This document shows, in pieces, positions 16,046 to 25,418 of a stretch of 64,000 nt of DNA; the first letter of the stretch is position 1; each line of letters opens with the position of its first letter. The DNA lies in contig CAWJTH010000207.1 in assembly GCA_963845495.1 (NCBI GenBank), positions 11,783-75,782 of the forward strand. The letters are read 5' to 3'. The notes under the pieces were generated by a model. The model was not told the DNA's origin, ran no database searches, and worked only from the letters and a program-made list of their open reading frames with translations. Origin of the DNA: JAZKFT01 sp963845495. Lineage in GTDB: Bacteria; Bacteroidota; Bacteroidia; Chitinophagales; Chitinophagaceae. The translations under genes and the position numbers were made by a program.

Positions 16046-18949
16046 TTATTTACCTGGATTTAAATTTAATTTAGGTTTTAATTCGTCTGGACTATCTTTT
16101 GTAAAAGTACTGAATTGTTCTTTAGATGGTGTTTGTGTTAAATCTCTAATCAATGCTACATCAATTGTTGTGGCAGGTGCAAATTTATCTGATTCCATAT
16201 ATTTAACAATGCTGGCAAACAACTGTTGCGCAGCAGGTTTATTTTGAAGATCGGGTGACAAATCTGCGCTGGTCACCATTAGTTTTCCATTTCCCACCTT
16301 GCACTCGAAAACCTGTGCCAGCCTACGGTTTAGGAACCAAGTGTCGATTGGTTGAATTAAAGGCCTAAAGCTTTGTGGGAAATCTTCCAAGTGCATTACC
16401 TGCGCTTTATTTACAATTTCCCACCATTGCAAATTACTATGGTTTTCTGTTGGGAAAGAATTGTACATCGGATGCTTATCATCGGTTACAAAACCTAAGG
16501 TGTGCGGCGGCCGCATTTTAAACCAACTCGTATTCCAAAAAACCGGCGTAAATTGTTGGATAATTTCTTTTCCTTTTACTACTTTGCCTGCAATATTTAA
16601 AAATACTTTTCCGCCTTTATTTAAAATTTCTTCCGCTTTATTATCCAATGTATCGGTGAAATAAATATCTTTTAAATCAATTGTTTTTTTAGCAGGATAA
16701 ACCCAAATTTCATAATGGTTTTTAATATCTGTTCCTGCTAACGAAAGCATCAAGGTTAATTTAGTTGGTACCTTAATATTTAAAAATGATTGGGTTATTT
16801 TTCCTATTTCCGAATTACCAAAATCAATTTTATTTAATTTAAATACGCCATTTACCAATTGCTTTTTATCATCTATTAATTGCCAATTAATTACTGCATT
16901 TTTAAAAGGCGATTTACCGTAATTAAATATTTCAATATTTGCATTTAAAGTTTCGGCATCGGTATAAACAAATTTTGGCAACTTGGCCAACAAAACGGTA
17001 CTGTTGCAAAACTCCCTAAATTCAGCAGCGGTAGTATATCCTTTTTCTTCCCAAAATGCATCCAAGGTTCCCACAATTGCTGTGCCTTGGCCAGGAAAAT
17101 CTTGCAAGCCCAACATTTGAAAACCTGCCAATCCATCAGTCCTACATTCCTTTTCCAATTCATATTTGTAGCAAAGCGTTTGTAATTTTCCAGAGGCCAT
17201 TAAAAATTTATCGGCCATGTCGGCCATGCCCCTGTCGGCCAAATCTTCTTGAAATAATTCAAAATTTTTTGCCCGATAATTACCTGTGTATTTTTTTATT
17301 TCTTTTAAATTTGGATACACACACCATTGTCCCATTTCGTGCGTAACATAAGGCATAGCAAACTTTTCGATGGCCGAATGAAAATCGCTTTCCGATTCTG
17401 GTTCTTTATTCCAATCCAATCCCCGAGAACCGGATTTTATCATGTACTGATTCGACGGAACCAAAGGCCAACTCATAGCTACAGATGCGCCTGTGTAAAC
17501 GCGGCGGGTTGAATCGGCATTTTTCCAAAAGGCAATAAAATCTGCCAAATATTTTGCTTGGTTCCGTCCGGCAGGCTCGTTGCCAGCGCTTAGCATACAA
17601 AACGAAGGATGATTGCCATATTGTTTTACCATGCGGCTGGTTTCATCCATCAAATATTTGTCGATAAACCGCCCATCGCCCAGCGACGTGCCGTGGTTTG
17701 GCCAACTTGGCCCTTCGGGTTGTAAGTAAAATCCCACACGGTCCGCGGCGTCAAAAGCAGCTTCAGGCGGACAAAACGAGTGGAACCGCATGTGATTCAA
17801 CCCGTAAGTTTTAGCTACTTTAAAGATCCTTTCCCAAGCCGGTTCGTCCATTGGCGGATGGCCCGTGAGTGGAAATTCGCAATTATTTACCGTTCCGCGT
17901 AAAAAAACCGGGCGGCCGTTTACTTGAAAATGTGTGCCGGCAATATCAAATTTGCGCATCCCGAATTGCGTTTTCTTTTCATCTTTATTGCCTTGCGCAT
18001 CAATTAACGACACGGTGAGTTTGTACAACGGCTGGTTAAATTCGTCCCAAAGCTGTGCATCTTTTCCAATATTGATGGTTGTTTCAATTGTATCGGTTTT
18101 CCCAACAAAAGAAAAATTGCTTAAACCTTTTGCAGGCACGGCAATTTGGGATGAATTAAAAATGCTGGCAATTAAATTTATTTTGCCCGATTTACTAGAC
18201 CCAACATCCGATTGCAAAGCAATTCTCACTTTTACGGTTTTACTATCGATATTTGGAAAAACCTGCACATCACTAATCCAAATTAATGGCTTTGCATTTA
18301 ATTCCATTTTACCGATGATCCCGTTCCAATTCCCTTCGGTATGGTCGGTTACGCTATGCGAATCGGGCCCTACATTTTGGTCTTTCAAGCGGTTGTCAAT
18401 CCGGATACTGACAGTGTGTTTTCCCGAAGCTAAATTTCCTAAGTCATATTCATGTGGTGTGGTTAAACTATTTTGTTTGCCAATTTCTTGTCCATCAACA
18501 AATAAAGTGGTTTGAATATGCGCCCTTTCTAAAAACAAATTAATGTGTTTACCCTTCCAAACGGCAGGAACTTCTATATCTTTTTGATACCACGCAACGC
18601 CCACATAATATTTTAATGGTGTTAAAAAGAATGGCACTTTTATATTGCCGGGCTGGCGGTATTTGGCCATGCGTGGATTAAAAAACCAAGAACTATCGTA
18701 AATACTAGCTGTCCATTTAGTGTATAAAGTTACTTCGTTTCCTTTGCGGTTATCAAGCATAGAACCAGGCAGGTCAACGGTTTCAGCCAATTTGTTGCTG
18801 AACCATTTTTCAGAAATGCCTTTGTCTAACGAATCGATTTGAAATTGCCACCGGCCAGCCAAATTGATTGAACTTAGGCTTTGCGTAAAACCATTTACAA
18901 ACAGTAAAACAAACAAAAAGACTAAGTAAGTAGTTAAAACTTTCTTCAT
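16046..18949 (-). CDS. GH2-family glycosidase, secreted
   Basis: About 967 residues from MKKVLTTYLVFLFVLLFVNG (signal peptide; an upstream in-frame ATG at 18964 adds five residues). Domains in order: GH2 sugar-binding jelly roll (about 25-215, with WYQKDIEVPAVWKGKHINLFLERAH split over the typical region), Ig-like domain (about 220-335), TIM barrel (about 340-640) with acid/base Glu in AGNEPAG (residue 458) and a nucleophile candidate Glu in VTHEMGQW (residue 538), then an extra C-terminal region of about 330 residues with a jelly-roll and a gatase-like fold (GKVFLNIAGKV, KLMVTSADLS). The family covers beta-galactosidases, glucuronidases and related enzymes. Pairing with GH105 favours a pectin/rhamnogalacturonan side-chain sugar, but specificity is inference. 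Confidence 0.85.
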   Translation of the reverse strand: MKKVLTTYLVFLFVLLFVNGFTQSLSSINLAGRWQFQIDSLDKGISEKWFSNKLAETVDLPGSMLDNRKGNEVTLYTKWTASIYDSSWFFNPRMAKYRQPGNIKVPFFLTPLKYYVGVAWYQKDIEVPAVWKGKHINLFLERAHIQTTLFVDGQEIGKQNSLTTPHEYDLGNLASGKHTVSIRIDNRLKDQNVGPDSHSVTDHTEGNWNGIIGKMELNAKPLIWISDVQVFPNIDSKTVKVRIALQSDVGSSKSGKINLIASIFNSSQIAVPAKGLSNFSFVGKTDTIETTINIGKDAQLWDEFNQPLYKLTVSLIDAQGNKDEKKTQFGMRKFDIAGTHFQVNGRPVFLRGTVNNCEFPLTGHPPMDEPAWERIFKVAKTYGLNHMRFHSFCPPEAAFDAADRVGFYLQPEGPSWPNHGTSLGDGRFIDKYLMDETSRMVKQYGNHPSFCMLSAGNEPAGRNQAKYLADFIAFWKNADSTRRVYTGASVAMSWPLVPSNQYMIKSGSRGLDWNKEPESESDFHSAIEKFAMPYVTHEMGQWCVYPNLKEIKKYTGNYRAKNFELFQEDLADRGMADMADKFLMASGKLQTLCYKYELEKECRTDGLAGFQMLGLQDFPGQGTAIVGTLDAFWEEKGYTTAAEFREFCNSTVLLAKLPKFVYTDAETLNANIEIFNYGKSPFKNAVINWQLIDDKKQLVNGVFKLNKIDFGNSEIGKITQSFLNIKVPTKLTLMLSLAGTDIKNHYEIWVYPAKKTIDLKDIYFTDTLDNKAEEILNKGGKVFLNIAGKVVKGKEIIQQFTPVFWNTSWFKMRPPHTLGFVTDDKHPMYNSFPTENHSNLQWWEIVNKAQVMHLEDFPQSFRPLIQPIDTWFLNRRLAQVFECKVGNGKLMVTSADLSPDLQNKPAAQQLFASIVKYMESDKFAPATTIDVALIRDLTQTPSKEQFSTFTKDSPDELKPKLNLNPGK

Positions 18950-19269
18950 ATGCAAGCATTTCAATCTTCGATATTAGTGCACTACCGGTGATTGCGTGTC
19001 ATGTAGTGTCCTGAAAATATAATTTGGGCCGGAGATCTTTTATAAATATAAGGTTAAAGTTAGGGCCATGAGTGTTCGAAAATTAAAAGGCGGTACTTTA
19101 AGTTGTTGTCTTCCCGAAAAGGTGAATGACCTTGTTCGGCTTAACAAGTTCATATCTCATTATTGATTGGTTCTCATAAGTTGATACGCTAATAACTGTC
19201 ATAAGATTTGAACAAAACATACACAAACTTTAAAATAAATTACATTCGTTAGACAAGAATCTAGATTTT
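18950..19269. other. Divergent intergenic region
   Basis: 320 nt between the divergent GH2 (minus) and DUF155 (plus) genes; it should hold both promoters. It includes no tRNA-like cloverleaf, no long inverted repeat and no ORF. The AT-rich stretch just before 19270 is the probable promoter of the plus-strand gene, but no box could be assigned with confidence. Confidence 0.5.
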
Positions 19270-20049
19270 ATGTTACGAGTTTTGTCTTTTCAGATCGCGG
19301 ATAGTATCGACATTAAACAATTCAGGATAAATTTTACGGCTGAAATATATTTCGCGGATAACGATGAACTGTTCTATCAAACAGCAGAGGACAAATTCAT
19401 ATACGTTTTTAAATTTGGCATTGTTTGTTTCCTAAACTATAGTGAAGTGGAAATGTCGGCATTTATACAATTGCTCACACCATATTGCAGGCGCATGTTA
19501 GGGACTAGGTTAAGCGAAGAATTCGAGATCGGCACAAATGCACCAAGCATGAAATTCGGGTACAATAAAATTGAAATAAAAGGCGCCGGAATAGAAAGCC
19601 TACGGCTTATTATGTTGAATGTTTCACAATCTGTGGCGCTTGACCATTATTCCCAACAAACCAACATTTTGCTTGAGGAAACCAACCGCCATACCCAAGT
19701 ATTGGAGCTTAAGGGAAAATTGGACCTATCCAGTACGGACCTGAAAAAATTTATTGGGCGAACGCTTAACCTGAAAAATAGGATTGCTGAAAACCTATAT
19801 ATTTTTGATTCGCCCGATGAAACTTGGGAAGATGAAAACCTGAACAAATTGGATATTGGACTTAAAAAAACGTTCGACCTACAGGTTCGCTTCCGAAATA
19901 TTTCTGAAGGCTTGGGCATCGTGAAAGAAAATTTTGAACTGTTCAAAGACCTGCTCCAAAGCCGAAACAGCATCGTGTTGGAATGGATCGTAATCATCCT
20001 TATTTTGATAGAGGTACTCAATGTGATAATCGATAAGATATTTAAGTAG
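19270..20049 (+). CDS. DUF155/RMD1-family membrane protein
   Basis: 259 residues. The C-terminal half carries the hallmark of the DUF155 family (yeast RMD1, human RMND1, bacterial YagE-like proteins): YIFDSPDETWEDENL (177-191), then LGIVKENFELFKDLLQSR and a single C-terminal membrane helix (LEWIVIILILIEVLNVII, about 237-254) followed by a short basic tail. The N-terminal region (1-130) has the expected alpha/beta pattern. In mitochondria the human homologue supports translation; the bacterial role is not established. It stands alone on the plus strand, with no operon partner. The usual start is supported by the family's short N-terminal lead. Confidence 0.85.
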   Translation: MLRVLSFQIADSIDIKQFRINFTAEIYFADNDELFYQTAEDKFIYVFKFGIVCFLNYSEVEMSAFIQLLTPYCRRMLGTRLSEEFEIGTNAPSMKFGYNKIEIKGAGIESLRLIMLNVSQSVALDHYSQQTNILLEETNRHTQVLELKGKLDLSSTDLKKFIGRTLNLKNRIAENLYIFDSPDETWEDENLNKLDIGLKKTFDLQVRFRNISEGLGIVKENFELFKDLLQSRNSIVLEWIVIILILIEVLNVIIDKIFK

Positions 20050-20569
20050 GTGAAATTGGGTTTGAAAAAATGCTATGACATTTGCCGCACATTTTAATTG
20101 ACAACTATTGCAACCATTCAAAAAAATTTATCATATAAGCGAGCAAGGTAATATCCAAATGTTTATTCCCCCGACCATCCCTTTCTGTATTTGAAGGGTT
20201 GGATCGTGATGTTGTTTTTGCTATTTCAGAAAAGCTTTTGCATAACTATCTTTTTCCGAGAGATTGACCAAGGGTTTGCTATTACGCAACACCGCGAGTT
20301 ACTGAAACCTTTTGTAAAAAATACCGACCTGCATTTTTTAATGCTTGAAAGTACAGGCGTTAAAAATGCAAGTTGAAAACCTGTTTTAAGACTATCACAA
20401 ACACTTTCGTTTTCTCATAGTTTTGGTTAACTAAGTAACAGTCTTCCCTAGGCTGTTATTTTTTCGTTTATATCAATTGATTAAACCAAACATATATTAT
20501 TTCTTTGGATGATCTAAATCTCCTTCTTCTGGATTTATTAGATTAAAAGAAATGTTCAATTTTTAACGG
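20050..20569. other. Intergenic region with possible gene remnant
   Basis: 520 nt between the convergent DUF155 and catalase-like genes. A 61-codon open frame (20191-20376, plus) lacks any recognised motif and is not annotated as a gene. A good plus-strand terminator sits 390 nt after the DUF155 stop, so the region may hold a decayed gene or a small transcript. Confidence 0.4.
20437..20464 (+). terminator. Rho-independent terminator
   Basis: AACAGTC (20437-20443), loop TTCCCTA, GGCTGTT (20451-20457) form a 7-bp stem followed by ATTTTTT. It would end plus-strand transcription from the DUF155 gene or from whatever lies between. Confidence 0.6.
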
Positions 20570-21562
20570 CTATTGCCGCCCCTTCACCGAAATTGGATAT
20601 GCTTTTGAGCGGAAATCAAGCATTGGGTCGGCAGTTTCTATACCGTCGGGAATATTGTTTGGCATAAACGAAAGCGCCTTGTCGCCAGTTGTTGAATTAT
20701 CAGCCAAGTTTTTAATTTCGATTATGCCCAGTAATACCTTCTTACGGTCGGCAGGCCATGCAATTGACGGGTCATCTGTTTTATCGCCGGTTTCTGCAAT
20801 CTGTGCGTACATTTTAAATCTGATGGCACTTTTAGCAACATGGGTTTTTATTTCATTTTGCAGGTATTCAGAGCCCGCTTTCGCCATTTCCTCCGCCGTC
20901 AATAACTGCTCGCCGCCTTCGGGAACAAATTGATAGCGGATGATATGTGACAACCCTTTTGCATTTGTGAACTTAAACGAATTCACCCCAAAATAACTGA
21001 TAGCTGCATAGCTGGACGGATTTTTTTGGGTGGTTAAAAACGTTTTTGCAATGGGATGTGAACCTAAGAATTTATCAAGGTCTGTTGGCTTTGCGGCATT
21101 TGCGCCACTGGTGCTAATGGCCAAAAGCAGTTCACGGAATTGATCGGTATTAGGCGTTGGGAAACCATTGAAACTATGGCTAATAACATCGGTACTTCTG
21201 CCGTCATCCATTTGAAACTTTATTGCCAAGCCACGCGGATTTGCCAATCCAATGTTATCGGGTATATCGGGAATGCCGGTAAAGTCAGAAAACCGCACCG
21301 TAACCTTACTGCTTTTTCTTTGCAAATGAAAAGCAGTTGATAACGAAGCGGCTTGGGCATCAGGCGTAAATGTTCCTTCCAAGATAATCCCTTTGGCATG
21401 CACGGCCCTTGAATGATGGTCACCAAATGCTGAATGCAGGGCATCTACCAACTGGGCGGGGGTAGATGACTGGCTGCTATCTTGCGCCTGCAGATTAGAT
21501 GCAGTAAAAAATGTTGCAGCTGTTGCAAGGGAAGCTGTTCTTAACAATTGGATTCTTTTCAT
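20570..21562 (-). CDS. Small catalase-family haem peroxidase, periplasmic
   Basis: 330 residues with a signal peptide (MKRIQLLRTASLATAATFFT, cleaved near NLQAQ). Catalase core features are present: the distal catalytic His in SRAVHAKG (His55), FSDFTGIPDIPDN and NPRGLAIKF for the haem pocket, and the proximal haem-ligand pattern R-x-x-x-Y (Arg318, Tyr322) at the very C-terminus. It is much shorter than classical catalases (about 480 or more residues), matching the 'catalase family peroxidase' (SrpA-like) group, which oxidises organic substrates with peroxide or removes peroxide in the periplasm. It stands alone; the next gene is divergent. The length is normal for this subfamily. Confidence 0.88.
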   Translation of the reverse strand: MKRIQLLRTASLATAATFFTASNLQAQDSSQSSTPAQLVDALHSAFGDHHSRAVHAKGIILEGTFTPDAQAASLSTAFHLQRKSSKVTVRFSDFTGIPDIPDNIGLANPRGLAIKFQMDDGRSTDVISHSFNGFPTPNTDQFRELLLAISTSGANAAKPTDLDKFLGSHPIAKTFLTTQKNPSSYAAISYFGVNSFKFTNAKGLSHIIRYQFVPEGGEQLLTAEEMAKAGSEYLQNEIKTHVAKSAIRFKMYAQIAETGDKTDDPSIAWPADRKKVLLGIIEIKNLADNSTTGDKALSFMPNNIPDGIETADPMLDFRSKAYPISVKGRQ

Positions 21563-21795
21563 GACTGGAATTTTAAATGGCGATTGAAGAAATTAAAAAA
21601 ACGAAGGTATTGTTGGGCATAAGTGTTATCAATAGCCGCATTATGGTATTTGTTGTCTGTTTTACAGCTATCTTATTTCACTCTGAAATCCTGTAAAATG
21701 GAGCCGATAAACAATACAGCTTTATCCATAATTCAGCCATTGCCCCAGCTTGGCAGGTATTTCACCTTTGAAGAATAAATTTTAAAACCATTTGT

Positions 21796-22716
21796 ATGAA
21801 AAAAAACCTGATTATCCTGTTGCTCATAACATCCACCCTATTTGTTTTTGCGGGTTGCTCAAAAGATGACAATACATTGCCTGTAAACACATTTGTTTTG
21901 GTGCACGGTGCGTGGCAAGGGCCTTACGTATGGGCAACCGTAAAAACGCTGTTGGAAAGTAAGGGACAAAAAGTAATAGTTGTGGAGTTGCCGGGCCACG
22001 GTGCCGACACTACTGCCCCCGTCACACTATCGATTAATGCTTATCGCGATAAAGTAATTGCCGCTATCAATAACGCCACCGGCAAAGTGATACTGGTGGG
22101 GCATAGTATGGGTGGCGTGGTGGTATCAGCAGTGGCGGAACAAATACCCGACCGCATACAAAAACTGGTGTATGTAGGCGCTTTTTTGCCGGCCAACGGC
22201 CAATCGTTATTGGACCTTGCATATCAGGATAAACAATCATTACTGGGCGCTTCGCTCCGGCCTTCGGCAGACCAACTTACGCTGGATATTGTTCGGGAAA
22301 ATATTGTTTCTATTTTTTGCCAAGATGCGCCAGACTCCATTAAAAATTTGGTCGTTTCCAAATTTAGGGTCGAACCTGCCATTCCTTTTACCAACAAGGC
22401 CGTGCTTACCGATGCCAATTTTGGCAAGGTTGATAAATGTTACATCAACACATTGCAGGATCATGCAATCGGGATGGATTTGCAAACTGCAATGTTGACG
22501 GCGGCGCATATCACCAAAGTATATTCGGTCAATTCGGGGCATTCCCCGTTCTTATCAAAACCAAATGATTTGGTGGATATTTTCTTTGACATCGGTTTTT
22601 ATATACTCGGGGCGGATAAACTTTTTTACATAAAGTTCTCCCTGCCTGTATTCAAGCAGTTCGGTAATCTCTTCACCTACGGGCCTCAGGCCGCTCACAT
22701 CCTCAGCAGGCGTTAA
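21796..22716 (+). CDS. Alpha/beta hydrolase lipoprotein with IS-derived C-terminus
   Basis: Lipoprotein (lipobox FVFAGC, Cys21) of the alpha/beta-hydrolase fold, related to small esterases/lactonases. Visible features: FVLVHGAWQGPYVW (oxyanion region), nucleophile elbow GHSMGG (Ser104), and catalytic His249 in SGHSPFLSKP. After about residue 262 (PNDLVDIF) the reading frame runs into a truncated IS66 element read antisense, giving a foreign tail of about 44 residues (FDIGFYILGADKLF...). In this family the His lies only 10-20 residues before the natural end, so all catalytic residues are kept and the enzyme may still fold. The hybrid tail is the oddity. It is divergent from the catalase-like gene. 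Confidence 0.8.
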   Translation: MKKNLIILLLITSTLFVFAGCSKDDNTLPVNTFVLVHGAWQGPYVWATVKTLLESKGQKVIVVELPGHGADTTAPVTLSINAYRDKVIAAINNATGKVILVGHSMGGVVVSAVAEQIPDRIQKLVYVGAFLPANGQSLLDLAYQDKQSLLGASLRPSADQLTLDIVRENIVSIFCQDAPDSIKNLVVSKFRVEPAIPFTNKAVLTDANFGKVDKCYINTLQDHAIGMDLQTAMLTAAHITKVYSVNSGHSPFLSKPNDLVDIFFDIGFYILGADKLFYIKFSLPVFKQFGNLFTYGPQAAHILSRR

Positions 22717-23097
22717 TCGTATTTCTTCCCTGCGTAAATGAGAGGGCAATGGATTGCGGCCGGGATGGTTTACCCTTACAGCTGTTTGCCTTACCTCGTG
22801 TGCCTTTACCTGGCGGATGTTTTCTACCACTACCTCACCAAGCTTATCCTTTTCGAATAAAGCGATCTGCAGGGCATTGCTGTTAGGATCAACTTTAAAC
22901 TTTTCCTGCTTGCCGCCGAAAATAAATTTTTGTAGTTCCTGTACCTGTAAGCGCAGTAAAACAATTAACTGGCCTTGCTCATCAACCGTATGTTGCCAGG
23001 TCGCATTTACTTGAAGCTGTTGCTCGTAGAGGCTTTTAAAATCGATATGTTGCGCGGTAGAATTGATACAGGACAACAGGCAATTATTATGCCACAC
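22588..23097 (-). pseudogene. tnpC: IS66 transposase TnpC, N-terminal fragment
   Basis: N-terminal piece of the IS66 transposase: a coiled-coil/leucine-rich segment (VDEQGQLIVLLRLQVQELQK), the family motif FGGKQEKF, and the NHPGRNPLPSHLRREEI and EITELLEYRQGELYVKKFIRPEY motifs that precede the catalytic DDE domain. The whole DDE domain (about 300 residues) is missing. After IKTD the frame continues into antisense of the hydrolase gene (to 22555), so the product cannot be active. Confidence 0.85.
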
Positions 23098-23128
23098 AGT
23101 TCAATGTAATCCAATACAGCAAAGGGTT

Positions 23129-23482
23129 TCAGGGCTTTGTTGCAAACCTTTTCCTGTGGATCACCGAGCGCAGGACAACCCCTTGTAAAATGTGCTGCAA
23201 CTGCAGGTTCGTAAGCAGGACACCGTTCGCATCCTGATCAAAACCAGGTTGCTCAAAGGTACCTTTCTCCAACCTTTTTTCATACAGCGCAAAACCATCC
23301 CTGTCCCATTGCAACAGTTTGATCTGGTTATGCCGCTTGTTGATGAACACAAAAACATCACCATTCAGCACATCTTTCTTTAGCTCGTCCTGCACGATAC
23401 CGCAGAGGCCATAACAGCCTTTGCGCATATCCACAACCTGGTTATAGAAATAATAACGCTCATGGGAACTCAGGTGCAACAT
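23129..23482 (-). CDS. tnpB: IS66 accessory protein TnpB (Orf2)
   Basis: 117 residues of the IS66 Orf2 family: VVDMRKGCYGLCGIVQ, GDVFVFINKRHNQIKLLQWD, FALYEKRLEKGTFE. TnpB is needed with TnpA and TnpC for transposition of this IS family; its biochemical role is unclear. It starts one base after the tnpA stop, the normal tight packing. Intact by itself but stranded in a truncated element. Confidence 0.93.
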   Translation of the reverse strand: MLHLSSHERYYFYNQVVDMRKGCYGLCGIVQDELKKDVLNGDVFVFINKRHNQIKLLQWDRDGFALYEKRLEKGTFEQPGFDQDANGVLLTNLQLQHILQGVVLRSVIHRKRFATKP

Positions 23483-23483
23483 A

Positions 23484-23771
23484 TCAGCTAACCAGTTTTT
23501 TCACATAGTCAGCCGGTGGCAGATTTTCAAAACAAACACGTGCGCCGTTGGCAAAGGCAATGTAAACAGGCACCGTTGTTACAGGGGGCGGGATACTGAT
23601 AAACTTGCCACCGGTCTCTGCAGGTTCCCGACTTTTGGCCAGCCAATAGTAATAGTTGGAAGGGGTTATCTTATGTTCAAGGCAATAGGTGCGGACATTC
23701 AGGCCGCTGGCCTTACAGGCAGCAATGTGCGCTGCCATCTTTTCCCCGGTAGTTGCTTTCTTAGGTTCCAT
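23484..23771 (-). CDS. tnpA: IS66 protein TnpA (Orf1)
   Basis: 95-residue first ORF of an IS66 element, with a helix-turn-helix-like N-terminus (GEKMAAHIAACKASGLNVRT and ITPSNYYYWLAKSR). It likely binds the IS ends. The C-terminal part (VYIAFANGARVCFENLPPADYVKKLV) is typical of Bacteroidota IS66 TnpA. It is first in the tnpA-tnpB-tnpC order. No defect is visible in this gene. Confidence 0.88.
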   Translation of the reverse strand: MEPKKATTGEKMAAHIAACKASGLNVRTYCLEHKITPSNYYYWLAKSREPAETGGKFISIPPPVTTVPVYIAFANGARVCFENLPPADYVKKLVS

Positions 23772-23782
23772 GAATGCAAAGG

Positions 23783-24574
23783 TCAGTACCTATATTTGGT
23801 ATGGCAATACGGGGTTGGTAGAGGGGATACGATTAAAAAATGCTTGTCATTTAATAAAAGCGTTATTTCACTTTGGAGTGTGTTTGGAGAGTTTGAAATA
23901 TGTCTGGCTAAAAGTATACGGGTCTTGTCTGAAAACGACGGAAAGTTTTTTAAAACATATTCTTTGTTTTCAGACAAAATAAAATCAATAATTCCACTGT
24001 ATACGGGATTTAAATCTGTTCGTTCTACTTTTTGTAGCCATTTAAGAATCGACAGGTTTTCAACAAAAGAATCAATAAATTGTGGTTTTTTGAAATTTTC
24101 AATTCCCTGAAATGCAGACTGTCTAATTACTTGCACCCAATCAGCTAAACGATAGATGATAAATTGAATGGCTTTTCCGTTGTTGCAAACAGATAGTTTT
24201 TTTACAGCTTTCTCTCTAATGTGACCACTGCTATTTAAGGATGCAATTGATAAAAGTTGAATAAACTGCTCTTGTGTAAATGTATTTTCGTAAAGGTCAA
24301 TGTCAGATATTGATATCTCGCAATGTTTTAATGTATCGTAATATCCTTTTTTGGTTTCGATTTTTGCAAACAGTCCTATAATTGTATTGCAGGTTGCGTT
24401 TTGGATTTCTATGTTTTTGTCCTTTAAATATGGAATTAAACTGTGGATTGTTGTTGGGTATCCATTTTCTAAAATTTTAGACGAGGCGACAAGCCTTTCT
24501 TCAAGGTTGTCTTTTAGAAAAAACCAACCCTGTTTTTTATTACTTAAAATTTCTATGTAATCCCAAATGTCCAT
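23783..24574 (-). CDS. Orphan helical-repeat (HEAT-like) protein
   Basis: I do not recognise the family. About 263 residues from MDIWDYIEILSNKKQGW (an upstream ATG at 24604 adds ten residues). The sequence is almost all helical with HEAT-like spacing: TTIHSLIPYLKDKNIEIQNATCNTIIGLF, IREKAVKKLSVCN, VIRQSAFQGIENFKK. It has no signal or membrane segment, so it is probably a cytoplasmic binding scaffold. Its last residues (PLPTPYCHTKYRY) lie in the region where the IS66 element should end, so the natural C-terminus may have been replaced by the insertion. A 15-bp palindrome (24658-24672) and a -7-like box lie upstream. Confidence 0.6.
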   Translation of the reverse strand: MDIWDYIEILSNKKQGWFFLKDNLEERLVASSKILENGYPTTIHSLIPYLKDKNIEIQNATCNTIIGLFAKIETKKGYYDTLKHCEISISDIDLYENTFTQEQFIQLLSIASLNSSGHIREKAVKKLSVCNNGKAIQFIIYRLADWVQVIRQSAFQGIENFKKPQFIDSFVENLSILKWLQKVERTDLNPVYSGIIDFILSENKEYVLKNFPSFSDKTRILLARHISNSPNTLQSEITLLLNDKHFLIVSPLPTPYCHTKYRY

Positions 24575-24614
24575 TTTGTTAAGTGTAGGTTGGCCGATAA
24601 ACATACCGCCACCA

Positions 24615-24672
24615 CAAATATCTATGATATAACGAGGCTATATTTTAAAAATACTGCCATTGATAATCAATG
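24615..24672 (-). promoter_or_regulatory. Candidate promoter with CATTGATAATCAATG palindrome
   Basis: A perfect 15-bp palindrome (24658-24672) lies 35 nt upstream of a minus-strand GATATTTG (24615-24622), close to the Bacteroidota -7 consensus TAnnTTTG and about 40 nt before the orphan gene start. The same palindrome, exact or nearly so, precedes two other orphan genes (33980-33992 and 34937-34951). Confidence 0.45.
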
Positions 24673-24799
24673 AATAGTGGTATTGAAATAAATTGTCAAA
24701 CGCTTTTAGGAAACAGAAACAAAGGCTGGGTTTTAGGCGTAAGCAATTATAAATAATTTTATCTTCGGCACTTTCCAAACAAAAACAATCAAAACAATC

Positions 24800-25360
24800 A
24801 TGCTGCTTAAGTTGTTTACTAAGAATCTGACAGTGCGTTTATCATTCTCTTTCTTAGTATTGTATTCCTGTAAAAAAGATAAAACTATTGCTGCACCCAA
24901 CGGGTTAACCATTACCTCCATTGTAGATACAGGTTGCGCCAGTACTTATTTATATGCCATTGATATTGCCACCAAATCTTTAATATGGAAACTACAATCG
25001 GCCATCGGAACATCGACCGGCCTTACGGTGCTTGGCGCTTTTTCAAACCCTGTGGTGTGGAACGGTTCGGTATATGCCGGCGATATCAATAACCAGCTGT
25101 ACTCTTTAAATGCAACCACCGGAACAAAAAACTGGCAGTACAATGTTTCAGGTGTACAACTTGCCGCTGCACCCGGCCCAACCGTTGCAAACGGGGTATT
25201 GTTCGTAAACCGGCAAGACAAAAAATTGTATGCCTTTAATACAACGAACGGTACCATCAAATGGACCTTTGAAACGGGTGATATCGTAAACTCGGAACCT
25301 TGTGTCGTTGACACACAAGGCAATGTATATTACCCCGGTAATTCAGGCGACCAAAACTAG
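24800..25360 (+). CDS. Short PQQ-type beta-propeller lipoprotein
   Basis: 186 residues. A lipobox-like YSC follows an N-terminal hydrophobic segment, then Lys-Lys-Asp. The rest consists of about three PQQ-like propeller blades: YLYAIDIATKSLIWKL, QLYSLNATTGTKNWQY and KLYAFNTTNGTIKWTFETG. It ends PCVVDTQGNVYYPGNSGD. The last 20 residues match the end of the next gene (PCVVDANGNVFYSSFSGD), so this is a shortened tandem paralogue rather than a 3' truncation. Too few blades for a closed propeller by itself; it may pair with another chain or be a decaying copy. The next gene starts 58 nt downstream on the same strand. Function unknown. Confidence 0.7.
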   Translation: MLLKLFTKNLTVRLSFSFLVLYSCKKDKTIAAPNGLTITSIVDTGCASTYLYAIDIATKSLIWKLQSAIGTSTGLTVLGAFSNPVVWNGSVYAGDINNQLYSLNATTGTKNWQYNVSGVQLAAAPGPTVANGVLFVNRQDKKLYAFNTTNGTIKWTFETGDIVNSEPCVVDTQGNVYYPGNSGDQN

Positions 25361-25418
25361 GATGCAGTTCTCTTTTGAACCGTAACATATAAATAAAATT
25401 TACACTTAATATTGCAGC

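Larger units (their letters stand above)
22588..23790 (-). mobile_element. Truncated IS66-family insertion sequence
   Basis: The three-gene IS66 arrangement tnpA-tnpB-tnpC is read on the minus strand, but tnpC breaks off after about 170 codons at around 22588, where it joins the alpha/beta hydrolase gene. No matching inverted terminal repeats or target duplication can be found because one end is lost. The other end lies somewhere between the tnpA start (23771) and the neighbouring orphan gene (about 23800). Confidence 0.85.

Noticed and set aside
18950..19269. tRNA or small RNA gene in the divergent gap
   Set aside because: No cloverleaf, GTTC loop or strong stem was found on either strand.
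20191..20376. 61-codon plus-strand open frame before a terminator
   Set aside because: No motif, poor start context and no continuation in other frames; kept only as a possible remnant in the intergenic note.
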